From: Onchocerca lupi | Taxonomy: Eukaryota > Nematoda > Chromadorea > Rhabditida > Onchocercidae | NCBI GenBank assembly: GCA_028564675.1 | Contig: JAOVVO010000381.1 | Coordinates: forward strand, 1 to 64,000 | Reading direction: 5' to 3' | DNA: 64,000 nt | In this document: positions 1-11,593 of the stretch, one piece after another | Numbering within the stretch: the stretch's first letter is position 1 | Layout of the letters: each line of letters opens with the position of its first letter | Program-made: the position numbers and the translations under genes | The notes under the pieces: generated by a model | The model's input: only the letters and a program-made list of their open reading frames with translations | The model's database searches: none | Told to the model about the DNA's origin: nothing

Positions 1-169
1 TATATTTATTTATATATATGCGAACATGCTATACTTATCAGTTTGGGTGTAATTGGAATCGTTTTTCTTCGTATTTAAGTAAAAGCAATCATTTCATTTC
101 AACTGATGAGATTTGTGCAGAAGGTTAGTATGTTTCGCTTTGTACAAAGGAAGGTGGACAAAATTTCAG

Positions 170-557
170 CAATTCGTCCTGATCGTGATAAAACTGGTAG
201 ACAGAAAAATCCACGCAGAGGTGGTTCTGAAAACGGTGCCACCAAGATGTCAGCAAATTCTATGTCCGGAGAACTACCGTGTGTTACATCCGAAAAAGAC
301 AGCGTTGCGAATAATGATACTCGAACTTGCAGCCGATCCTTTTGCATGAATAGCACCTCAGGTCATCCAAAATGCCCTGTGCCTGTTGGCGATGAGTCCG
401 TCCTGGCAACACTATGTGAAATTGAGCATATATGCAATCAACTCCGAGATGCTCATCCAGTCATAACAAAGACTTCCATCACCCTCATTGATGCTGTTTT
501 GCGTCCTTCACTCATCGTTTCACGATCTCCGGTAAGTAGTCATGGCGTATTTTTGTT

Positions 558-603
<46 letters not shown>

Positions 604-2016
604 ATATTATGTATTGTTCGTGTATTATGAATCCAGCTTTTGTGGATTTTCTTTTAGCTAATATTCGATGGGTCATTGGGTCTTGCTGGATGTAAAGAAT
701 ATTTTGAAAATCTGAGGCGCCTCATTGTATTGCTTTTTGATTATGCCAATACACTTAAGCCAATCGCCGATCTCACACCTAATGAAAAGGTTTTTTCTCT
801 TTATAAATTTTCAAAAAAGCAAGTTTGTAGTATAGGAAACAGATCGCTTTTCATTGGAAAAGTAAGAACAAAGTATTTATTATCGGGGAATTCAATTTTT
901 TGTTTTACAATATACCAGTCTAAGTCGCGTTTGCTCCTTTGTCAGAGCATTTCAATAATTCTCTTCAAAAAAAAAAAATGACTTCACTTTTCCTTAAATG
1001 CGAGTTTCTTTAACTTCTGGTCTTGTATTGTTCGAGATGAACAGTTTTTCATGTTTACATTTCGTAATCCGACCTTTGCAGATATCGATAATTCATAATT
1101 GTGTATCACAATTTGCGCTTCTTGTTGTTGCATACTACACTGTGCGTAATACTGAGATGGTCAGCAGCACAATTTTACTACCTAGTGGACATTATTTTCA
1201 TCGTGAAAAACCTGTCATTATCATTGAGCAGTGTGAAGATAAACAAATTATATTGTTGGAATCCCGAATTGAGTTCGTTTTTACTGTATTCCACAGTCGC
1301 TTACTCGGATTCAAAAATCCATTTATTTATCTCCATTTACCGATACTTAGAAAATGAGAAAGAAAAGCTCAAAAATAAACATGATATCCAGGTGTGCTTG
1401 ATTTTATCTCCCGAGTAAATTCTATGATATAATTTTTAATTTTTAATGTTTTGTAAAGTCCAGAGTAATGAAATATTGTAGGATAGTAAAGAAAAACATT
1501 CTGGATGTTGTTTTGAGCCCAATGCGACGTTTGGGATTTACCGAAATCGAGATGGTTGCACTGAAAGCGATAATTGCACTGGATCCGAGTGCTGCAAATC
1601 TTACGCCTCATTCTGCTTCCTTATTGGCTGTAGCTCGCGGATCTGTCCAGAATGCACTTTATGCTCATCTCAGCAGTCGTCTTTCACCAGCCGAAGCTAC
1701 ATCTCGTTTTGGCAACCTTCTTCTTTTGATTGCCGGTCTTTCCGTTAGTATTTTGCCATAAAAATCTTTTCTTTATCGTAATTTATTGATTGTCATAAGA
1801 TTTTTGTAATCATAATTTATTGATTAGAATTTGAAGTCTTCCATTATATTCAGACCAAAGCAAATTTGGAAATCATACCGAGTTTAAGGAATTTTTGAAA
1901 AGAAGAATTTTCAGAAAATGGGTGCAGCGTTGTGCGGCATGATGCAGTTATGTCGTGACCTTTCAATGAACATTGATCCGGTAGTTGATGGACTATTTTT
2001 TAACGACTCTTGTTGA
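170..2016 (+). CDS. Nuclear hormone receptor, HNF4-like, 3' part (ligand-binding domain)
   Basis: Ligand-regulated transcription factor of the HNF4-derived nematode receptor group. Exons read from splice sites and phase: 170-531, 658-789, 1082-1230, 1482-1743, 1915-2016 (TGA); all phases join. The first exon opens with EAIRPDRDKTGRQKNPRR (first Glu from the previous exon), the tail just after the second zinc finger of such receptors. The zinc fingers lie upstream of the window or in an exon I could not place before position 124. The ligand-binding domain runs through exons 2-5: FENLRRLIVLLFDYANTLKP, then LGFTEIEMVALKAIIALDPS and SRFGNLLLL, which match HNF4 helices 8-10 closely in pattern. The C-terminus (DPVVDGLFFNDSC) is not a classic AF-2 helix. 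Intron 1 carries a run of about 39 T. I am sure of the family but not of the C. elegans counterpart. Confidence 0.85.
561..599. repeat. Poly-T run in receptor intron 1
   Basis: About 39 consecutive T between the donor at 532 and the acceptor ending at 657. The length may be assembly or slippage dependent. It is too far from the acceptor to be a normal polypyrimidine tract. Confidence 0.9.
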
Positions 2017-5000
2017 TTTACAGCACTTCACTACTGAATAGAAGTAATCTGGTCAGTTTACTGCCAAGCCAAAACAGGATCTCTTCTACGGCTCATGTCT
2101 TGTCGACATGCTCACTTTAATTAATTCAATATTTTTTCGAATGTGCTTTCAAATTGAATGCGGATTGATGTGGTATCTCTGTGCCTTGGAAGTTGATATG
2201 ACTCATAATGTTAATAACGGCTTTCTGTTGTCATTTGCAAAATATTTCCCTGGGAAGTGAGCAGATTATCTCTCGTACCTTATGCACCGTGTTTTTGGTA
2301 GTGATGGTGTTAGATATTTGTATCCTGAAGGAAATTACTGACTTCAATGTTTTATTGTTTTGTATTGGGTCATTCAAATACTGAGTCTTTCGATTTGTGA
2401 TACGGTGCTTTTTTTGTAATATTGATTTAGCTTCTTTTTTCTTTAGTCTCAACTTTCATTGGACTTTGTGGAGTACGAAAATTTAGACCCTTTTTGATGA
2501 AATACTTTTAGGGATCTGTGCATAGCTAATAAAACTAACATTAAATCTAACCAAAGTATTTCCATTTCAGGCTTGGCAGCTTGTCTTTTATCGCAATTTA
2601 GCTTTTGTTCTAATTTTGCATTCTGTGTTGCGGCGGTTTTTCCGGTGTACTTGGTAAAAATGTCCAAACATTTCCCTCTAATTTTCAAAATGATGCAATA
2701 TTTGGCCCTTCGTTTTTTTGGGACTCTGTAAAATTTCTTGCTTTGTTAATTCATTTCATTGATATCTGAGTGTTTATTTATATTTGTAGAATCTGTCTTT
2801 GTTCCTTTCAAAATTCGAGACTGTATTGCGTACGATTTAGCTACAACTTCAGTGAAAGGAAATGTTGAGTTAGAAATCGCTGGTATTAAACGGCTCAAGT
2901 TTCATTGGTCTATTAAGTGTCATTGAAGTACCACTGGTTTTTTTATTGTTGGTTGGAAGGTCTTGCTATTAGTAGTCTAATTAATTTTTTTCTTTATCAA
3001 TTTGCAACTGTTTCGCGTAGCTAATCATTGGAAAAAGGGTTTAGATTTTCCTTATTTCTCAACTTTTCATTGGGGCCATTTTGTGTTGGAACTCAGTAAT
3101 CAAATAAACGTGTCAATGATTAAGTGTTCCCGCATTGCTCATGTAGCAGTTAAGTTCATGGGAATTGGTCTTAGAAGAAATAATGGAAACCAGTCGTAAG
3201 AAGAGTTAAAGAAATGCAGTTCTGAGCGCAATTGAGTTATTTTGATGATTTCTTTGAGGTGTTTCAGGAGGCATGGGTTAGTCCATAGATCGGTAAAAAA
3301 AGAGGAGTTTTCTAGATAAGTAGCAGTACGAGACGAGATTTTGCGTGGCACTTATTGTTTTGTATTAATTTTATGTGGAAGAAATGACGGAACGTAATAG
3401 TAGTTCTTTTTTAGAAATGAATGATACCAGCAGTACATACTGGATAGGATTTGCTCACTATCCGTTTTGTTGTCCTCAAGAAATAATTGCAAACAGTTTC
3501 TTGTTTTTCAAAAAGAATGGTTTACAAGCAGTCTCTGAGAGATGAATGTTTTTGTTTCTTGAAGGATGATAAGTGCTGCTACTACTATTAGTGATGATAA
3601 CTTTTGCGAGGAAAAAACGCAGGAGTTTGAATTGATATATCTCTTTTAATTTAGAACTGGGAAAACAAGGTCCTATCAGTCAAGGAATGGAAACGGATGA
3701 ACAACAATCGTTAATGCTGACAAAAACAAATGGAGTCCAGAGAGACGTTTACGAAAATCTACTCTCAGTATGCTTAAATATCCTTTTAAAGCTTATTCCT
3801 CACAACAATGTTTTCCCTACAGGAAATTTTCAGCCCAATGAGTGTGGTGAAGCTGCAACACTTTGTATTCATGATTTGATGTAGGGAGATTCTAAAGATC
3901 ATGTATCAAGCTGATGCAGTGTTGCAGCGAATATTAGTTTGGAATTTAAATGAAGCTAAGGTTTACTGGTCGAAAGTACAAGGAATTTTGTTGCGATTCA
4001 AAACATGAAAGAAATGATTCTCTAATTGCGTTAAGCACGTCCAATAGTTTACAGTCGATGACATTCTAACAGCCTCTATCATTTATCATTCTAAACTATG
4101 TTATCCCGTTTGAAAATTTTTCAAGAACCATTGATTCTAACCACCATGATTCATTTCAATTCTTAACAGAAAGACTGCAATTAAGGTAGTAGTGCTATTA
4201 TTTCCTACGAAGTGGAAGTGCAGAGAGTTGTATTGATTCTGCTTACTGAGGGACAAGGCGTTATCTAAATATCATAGGATGGTATAATACATATCTGCTC
4301 CTACAATTCACGAAAGTTTCACTTCAGTTGGTGTCTCCGCAAACCTTCAGTTCTCCTGTTTGTTATCCTCTTGGCTTCTTAATGAACATCCTTCTAAAAA
4401 TGCACATCTAGCGCAATAACTTATGCACACATAGTTCATCCCAAACAACTGATCCTGAGGTCTCCATTAGAATGCAAAATTTAAGGAAGACGAATACTTC
4501 AAGTTCCTTGCACATTTATGTGCGGTATTTCCGAAAGTCGTTTAACATCGATATCATGTCGAAATGCCTTTTTAAAATATATTTAAAACCATACTTTCTT
4601 TAGTGCTTGCTCGAAGATTTTGATAATCTTATTGCTTCAGATGTGCTCATAAGTATTCCAATTTGTACATAATCAATGATCGCTCCGAACTGGTGTATAT
4701 ATGTGTGTGTGCGAGAAAGTGTGCCATAATGCGCTTATAAATTCCTCAGCCCATATGAAAACCCAATTAAAGGTTTTTTACAAGGTTCCTTTGCAACCAT
4801 ACTTTGATCATTACAACCATATTTCGCTATTGTAAAGCGAAAAAAGATGCACTTTGCCGATAAACGAAAGCAAAGACACGAAGGAATAAATTTTCTAAGG
4901 ATTCTCGTGGGAGAGCAATATGAAAGCGAGCAAAAGATTCCACGGGGGTTGAGGAGTGTAGACAAGGACGTCCTTTATTCAGCAAATCAAGAAGTGATTT

Positions 5001-6012
5001 CCGATTGGAGATAGTGACAGAGTAGCGCGATGACGATGATCAGTAACTGGGGAAACGTTCAACAAGGGAGCAAAGAACAGTATCGAGCAAAAAGGGGTGG
5101 ATTATTTTTGAACAAATGAGCGAAAGAACAAAAGTCTTTTTCCAAACGTTGAGAGTGTTATCTTCATTCACAAAAACTTTGTGGCTTAAAGAATAACAGC
5201 CGGAAAAAAAAAATCAATCACCTATCTATCGATAGAAGGAATGATCTATACCATTTTGTGTTGCCTACAGTGAATTTAACATAGTTAATAGTAATGCGGA
5301 AATTAATGATTCAGACCAAGTTGGGGAAAAAGCATATGTTGTTGAATTAATCCCAATCCAGAAAGTACAAATGTAAATGCTTTGCTAATGTGACCAGTCA
5401 ATAGTAGTTTCAAAGTTACTCAAATTCCATAGGCAAACAGCGGTGATAAACAGAGGAAACTGACAGGGTCACATCGGATCATGCAAATTTTGGATCAATA
5501 TTACTCTTATCAATAAGCATTATTCAGAAATTATCTCCCCTATTTTTGAACGACTGATCTAAAAGTCAGATATTTATTTTCAAGATTATGCTTTTGAGAT
5601 TCCAGTGATTCACTCTTTGGAGACGCGTCAGTATTTCTCATCCATCTAAAGCTTATTACTAATTAGTTTGGGATTTTCCGTCGAAAGACAGGAATTTTCA
5701 AGAAAACTGTTGATATTGGGTTTTCCCTAAAATTTAGGTGACTTAACTATATATGATAATATATATGGAAATGAGACTTGGCATTTATGATTCAAAAGTT
5801 AAAAAATAATTGACGTTACGAAACTACTTTACTTTGCCGTGAAGAAGCAAGTTCTAGAGTTGGGGGGGGGGGGAGGGGCAAATTCGAAGATAGCCAAGAT
5901 TTGTGGCCTCATTACAAGTGTTAATCTTTTCCGGGATGAATAAAGAAAGAAAAAAACCTGTTTATTTGGAGAGCACACAGCTTTTTAAAATTAACTGAAG
6001 ATTCTTCCAATC
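2017..6012. other. Intergenic stretch, no supported gene
   Basis: I found no run of exons with matching phase on either strand. Short open frames (for example 3687-3884 + and 4965-4735 -) lack splice signals, domain patterns or a convincing start. The first few hundred bases probably contain the 3' UTR of the nuclear receptor. A GT-rich patch lies near 4695-4715 and a G run near 5861-5875. Confidence 0.5.
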
Positions 6013-6248
6013 ATGGCAGAAGAAAATACGGATTGTAAGCCGATTATTGATATGTCAGTTTCAGCAATAAATCCTATTAAGAAAGCGAAAAATGATTTTT
6101 GTTTTCCTTTGGATACCTATTTCTAAGATTTATCTAACGTTGCCTCAGTCAAAATTTGAATACCGTCATTTCAATAAAAGAGGAAAGTACAGCTGCAGCA
6201 GCATCACAAGCAGATATGGGTGTCACTTTATCATCTATAAATATCTAA
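6013..6248 (+). CDS. Candidate two-exon small protein, 46 aa
   Basis: Exon 6013-6053 (ATGGCAGAAGAAAATACG..., ending GAT AT before gtcagttt) joins in phase to 6149-6248 after the acceptor tgcctcag, giving a 46-residue product that ends VTLSSINI and contains SIKEESTAAAASQADMG. The codon pattern looks more like coding sequence than the flanks, and the 95-base intron is of ordinary nematode size. The donor is weak, no trans-splice acceptor is visible before the ATG, and a second frame stays open across exon 2 up to 6309. I recognise no family. It could be part of a longer gene or chance. Confidence 0.28.
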
Positions 6249-7979
6249 CCTTTAGCTATCTTTCTGGGACTCCAGTTGCTATAAGTGATCCTCCACTTCA
6301 TGTCAATTAATTCAGTCGACATATTGTCTCTCTCTGTTTCAGATCCGCAGTTACCTACAGTAATGAATTGTCTTATTGCTTGTAATACAAAATGATTTAA
6401 TGCAAAGTTTATAATTAAAGTCATAATGCGTTAAGTGGGTAGACTCTTCGTTTCATCATTCCCACATTTCATATCCATCCGAGTTTGCTGTTCTTCAGTA
6501 GAGTGATGGAGGAGAGGAAGTAAAGAAAAGCTGGATGCAAATAAAACTAAGTTATCCTGAAGGATCTATGCGCTTACAATGCACTTGCGTGGAACAAACA
6601 ATCAAGAACTGGTTAAGACCATCTTGTCAGAGAGGAGAAGCAGACTGAGAGTTTCCTTGAGAATGTTCTCTCCCATCTTCTACGTTCCAGTTTCTCTCTA
6701 AATTGATATCCCGTCACTACTATCGTGAGTCACTCTTTCCCGATGCTGTCTGCACTTTTACTTTTACTTTGCACACTGCAGAAGGAAATTCCAACCTGAA
6801 ATTATTTCTTTTATAGGCGTTTATTCGATCTTTATTTTATATTTAGTCGTATCATTTCTTTTCGTCTACAGCTAATGAGAATTTTTACACTTGCGCCGAA
6901 ATGAATATCTATCTTGTACTAAAATATGAAATGAGTTCACTTACCATGCCTCAAACTTTTTCATTCTTTAATCGTTGTTTATGATAGAAATTGTCAGAAT
7001 TGGTCTAAAGAATTATCTCTGAAATCGCAGATTGTATCTGTATCTATAGTTAGAGATTTAGTTTTCCTAATTCGTTTCACAACAAAGTATTAAGAATTAT
7101 TTTTCAATGAAATACATATGTCAAAAAAAGGATTTGAACTGTTCAAAAATATCAATCTGTCGATCTGATTCAAATGCAGCCTCTCCTTGGCTCTGAACGT
7201 GCTTTGTCGTTATTTTTCCTTTTTTTTTTTTTTGAACTAGCGATCTATTAGCAACTAATCAGTTGAGTAGTCGAAATAGTCGACGAATAAATGGGTTAAA
7301 TATCTGGCAAACTAAACTCATTTTGGAAGCTTTTGCTCGACAATACAAAGGTCGCACTTAAACCAACATTAAAAAATGAGATTGATTGAGCACTCTAGTA
7401 GTCCTTATATCCTTTTAATGAAAACAGGAACATAGCTTGCAGTAGTTTGCTTAAATTGATGAGTTTCAAAAAACGTCGAATGAGCACAAACAACAGAAAG
7501 AATTTCATTCATTTTACACTCACGGAGAAAATTCATTAGCAATCCCTAAATTAATAACAGCAAATGAAGTTTTATAACACCTTCGCAATTTTCACAGTGG
7601 GAACAACTCAAAAATTAATACGCCATATTTCAGTCTTCGCTCTTATTTACAAAATATCTCTCGACATATAACTAATCAGTTTAAAAAATCCGTAGAATTG
7701 CTAGAGTTTTCCAGAAGGCTCTGATAACAAGAAATTTGAAATAGTTCACTACACTACAAATTGTGCAACCTTCATAATAGATAATCTCTATGAGCAGAAA
7801 ACTTATGGCTGCTAGAATTTTCAGAAATCAGTCACTACCATCCAGTTCTTACCAAGTTATCATCCATTTCATTTGGACATCAAGAAAAGTTTATAATTTT
7901 GAGTGTTTTTGTGCACGGTAGTATTCTTAATTTCGCATTTTGTCATTTATAGCCGTCTGGAACGATTCATAACACTGAA
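6249..7979. other. Intergenic stretch before the Helitron-like element
   Basis: No gene is supported. A polypyrimidine-rich acceptor-like site near 6337 (ctctctctgtttcag) is followed by a short open stretch that I could not connect to other exons. Confidence 0.45.
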
Positions 7980-8856
7980 TCTATATAAAAAAAATGTAAA
8001 TGCTCCTTGTTTGTTTCCACAAAACTCCGGAAGCTCTGCACTGATTACTTTCAAATTTTAATGCAATCTTGCATTCGAATAGACGCGTGTTTTTGTATAA
8101 GCATACTTACTTTTTTTCACGTTTCAAGTCCGTGACAACTGAAAGTAAGTGAGCGGGGGAGTTTGTCGACTCCGCCTTTCTTTTTTTCTCTCATTATCGC
8201 TCTATCTCCCAGCTGTCTCTCTCTATTGCTATGCTTATTATATTACGTGGATTTATCCAAGGAAAGAAGGAAAAAAATGATAAAAAGAATTAGAATGCTT
8301 TCTGATATGGCATATAAATATAAAAATTTTTGCATTTGTAACGAATCTGAGGAAAAAATTTTAAATATCTGTTAAATTTTGAATTTGAAATTCTTTTTCT
8401 TTAATAAAAATTAGCTTAATTTGTTTGAAAAAAGGCATCAACTTAATCTGAAGAAATTTTTTCACAATAATTCTGAATATTTCTTAAGATCAATCTTTTT
8501 GCTTCTTTAGTCTTCTCCGACTTAATTTTGATTTAATTTAATTTGACGTAAATTTAGTGTTAAAGTATTAACTCATAACTTTCTTCATTTTTCCATAGAT
8601 TAAATTTTCAAATCCATCAGAGGTATTGGTGACTTATAATTTAATATAATTGATACTAATTCTTTCTTTTTTAAATTTTCTTCATATTATGCCTTTATTT
8701 GTTTATTTTTATCTATTTATCTATAACTTGTGCTTACAAATCGCGAACAAAGTTCTCAATCAGTTGGAAATGTCATCACCGAATCAGTCTGCTGCTGCTT
8801 CGCTCGATGTAACGAAATTACAACACGACTGATCTTTTGTCATATGTGCAATCAAA

Positions 8857-10146
8857 TATTACCTAAGCTAATGTTTGAGCAAAAAGGCTTTTACGATCAA
8901 ATAATGCAAACTGTCAGTAAGGGAGTTGGAGCAATCTTCTTTTTTGATGCGCCAGGAGGAACTACTGAAACGTTCCGAATTAGATTGATTCTGGGAGCAT
9001 TTCGATCCCAAAATGACATAGCCTTAGTTCTTGCATCGTCCGGAATAGCTGCAACGTTGCTACTAGGTGGAAGAACTGCTCATTCCGCTTTGAAATTGCC
9101 ATTGAGCATGCAATACATTGAAGCTCCCACATGCAACATTTTCAAAACATCGAACATAGGAAAAGTATTGACCGATCATTGCAAGATTTGCGTGGAAATA
9201 TCAGATTATTTGGGAACGCATTAATAATGCTTGCAGGAGATTTCAGGCGAACATTACCTGTAATTCTTCGATCGACACCAGCGGACGAAATAAATGATTG
9301 CCTGAAATATTTTGTTTTGTGGCGACACGTAAAGATGTTAAAATTAACTACAAATATGCTTGTTCAGCTGCAAAACGATCAATCAGCTGGAATATTCTCA
9401 CATAAATTGCTGGAAATTGGGAACGGCAAGGTACTGGTTGATCTAATCACAGGATGAATTTCATTGCCTCATAACTTTTACAGTTTAGTAACGTCAAAAC
9501 AAGGGTTGGTTGGAAAATATTTCTCGATATTCAAACCAATTATAAGAATCATGATTGGCTGAGTGAACAAGCTATTTTTGCGGCCAGAAACAAAGACATC
9601 GACGAACTTAACGATATTATACACTCTGACATTCAAATTGAGACAGTCACATATAAGTCCGTCGACACTGTTGTGCAAGCAGATGAAGCGGTTAATTATA
9701 CAACAGAATTTTTGAATTCACTCGATCTGCCAGAGATGCCACCGCACTTACTGCAATTGAAAATCGGCGTGCCAATTATGTTGCGAAATATCAACCAGCC
9801 AAAACTTCGCAACGGCACGCGATATGAAAAAAATTAATGAGCAATGTCTAGAGGCAACAATCTTGACAGGACCTTTCAAAGGTGAAGATGTCTTTATTCC
9901 TCACATTCCAATGGATATGCCATTTCAGTTTAAGAGATTGTAATTCCCAATTCGATTGGCGTTTGCATTCACCATCAACAAAGCTCAGGGTCAATCGTTA
10001 GAATTGTGCGGTTTAGATCTAGAGACCGATTGCTTTTCATTTTGAAAATTACATGTTGCGTGTTCTAGAGTTGGCAAACCAGACAATCCCTATATCTACA
10101 TAGACAATGCAACATCAAAAAATATTGCATACCCACAAGTATTGTG
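8857..10146 (+). pseudogene. Broken Pif1-like helicase of a Helitron
   Basis: The remnant is recognisable across several frames: LPKLMFEQKGFYDQIMQTVS, IFFFDAPGGTTETFRIRLIL, LASSGIAATLLLGGRTAHSA, LIMLAGDFRRTLPVI, then after an in-frame TGA at 9456 the DELNDIIHSDIQ region, LKIGVPIMLRNINQPKL, AFTINKAQGQSLELCGLDL (with one lost residue) and a final YPQVL stop. These match the helicase half of Rep-Hel transposases. The Walker A motif is damaged (GGTTET where GGTGKT is expected). The stretch that should carry Walker B (DEC) is missing near 9168-9175, where KVL jumps straight to DRSLQDLRG with a frame change. Further stops and shifts follow. It cannot be an active ATPase. Confidence 0.85.
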
Positions 10147-10883
10147 AGATTGAACATATTAGATTTGGGCGAAAACTGAAAGACGTCAAATAACGCCATG
10201 ACAATAACTGTAAACAAGAAATACTAAAGGTCAAGTGGCGCGACATAGGTTCAAAGGGACGACAAACATGTCTACCACTAAAACCGTCCAATTCACCCAG
10301 TTCACAGATAAACGATAAGGATCGACGCAGCAACAGCAACAGTTCGGAGTTCCAAGGTTTCCAGTTCGACAGTTCAAAGCGACACAACAGTAGCAATAAT
10401 AGGACAATTCACTTGAATAGTATTCTTCTCTATTATCGACAAAGAGAAGAATAACCCAGTGATTAATTTACCTGGATGTTCTCTGATAATTGTTTGTTAC
10501 GAAGAATCACTCTTCATCAATTAATAAATCTTTCTCAACAGCATTCATTTCTGTCACACAAGACACAAAAAACCTCTTCTCACCTATTGCTGACCTAGCC
10601 TAATCACAATAGCAAGAATCAGTCTCCAATCCAACCAAACTACAATTCAAATTACAAAGTATCAGTTTTTTTCCCAACACTAGAAACATGTGCTTTCCCT
10701 TTTCTTTTTTTCCACCTAACGAGACTGAACTACAGCAATGCGTGTATAAAAACATACGCGTATTCGAACGCAGAGTTGTGTCAAAATTTCAAAGCAATAG
10801 GTAAGGAATTTTCGATATCGTGTTTAAGAACTTTCGAATGTTTAAGATTTTGAATAAACGAACATTGATGTTATTTATATAGA

Positions 10884-10967
10884 TTAGCTGGAGTCGGACA
10901 CGCGAAGCGTGACCGGCCATCATAGACTAACTGGATCGGCCACGCGGAGTATGGCCTGGTCAACTAG
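10884..10967 (+). repeat. Two GC-rich hairpin units at the Helitron 3' end
   Basis: Two related units of about 42 bp follow one another. Each has a short hairpin: cacgcgaagcgtg in the first, and ggcc...ggcc around cacgcggagtat in the second. Each ends in a CTAR-type motif (gactaa, then caactag). The same pair occurs in the other orientation at 33564-33652. Confidence 0.75.
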
Positions 10968-11143
10968 TAAACTATAAATATTATAGTAAATGATGATCCA
11001 TGGCTGAAATTCCATGGAAAAAAGCTATGAGATTTAAAACTGCTAAGCTATGTTAACATGGATTTGTTTACTGGTATCAGAGCATATTTATGATTTGAAA
11101 CTATTGGATTATGATAATGTATTCTTTCTATCGATGGGAGAAA

Positions 11144-11462
11144 TCTATATAAATAAAAATGTAAATGTTCGTTGTGGCTCTTCACACAACGTTGCATTCG
11201 AATAAGCGCGGGTTTTTATATGGATATACCTATTTACTTTTACCTGTCACACCTGTGACAGATAGAAGTAAATGAGCGGACTGAGTTTATTGACCACGCC
11301 TACTTCCTTCAAAGTATACGTTATTCAAGATCTTAAAACTCCGAAAGTTATTCACAGATTACTTTGTAAATTTTGAAACAATGTTGCATTTGAATAGGCG
11401 CGTGTTTAAGAACTTTCAGAGATTCAAGATTTTGAACAAGCGAACATTTAAATTTCTATGGA
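11144..11462. mobile_element. Short non-autonomous relative of the Helitron element
   Basis: It starts TCTATATAAATAAAAATG at 11144 and ends with an inverted version (cgaacatttaaatttctatgga) at 11462. The interior repeats the motif gcattcgaata-gcgcg-gtttt and its variant ttgaataggcgcgtgtttaag (11390-11410). Both also occur in the larger element at 8070-8095 and 10820. No coding capacity. It lies just downstream of the GPCR stop codon, so it may contribute to that gene's 3' UTR. Confidence 0.65.
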
Positions 11463-11593
11463 CGCTTTTTTTGTTTGTCCGAAGTATATATTATATTAGC
11501 AATAACGACTAATTATAATAGTATCATGACAAACAAAATTAAATTCGATTAGTTAAAAATCACTGGTAGGCTGATTTTTTGGCAGGAAGTTAT

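Larger units (their letters stand above)
7980..10967 (+). mobile_element. Decayed Helitron-type element with Pif1-like helicase
   Basis: The left end at 7980 reads TCTATATAAAA, preceded by A. The helicase remnant lies at 8857-10146. The right side has an inverted copy of the left end, finishing at 10883 (complement strand reads TCTATATAAATAACATC), and then two GC-rich hairpin units ending in CTAG followed by T at 10964-10968. A start of TC, an end of CTAG, a 3' hairpin and insertion between A and T are Helitron hallmarks. The terminal inversion recalls the Helentron/HINE branch. The Rep endonuclease part is absent, so the element is dead. Shared sub-terminal text (gcattcgaata, then gcgtgttt) links it to the short element at 11144-11462. 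Confidence 0.72.
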
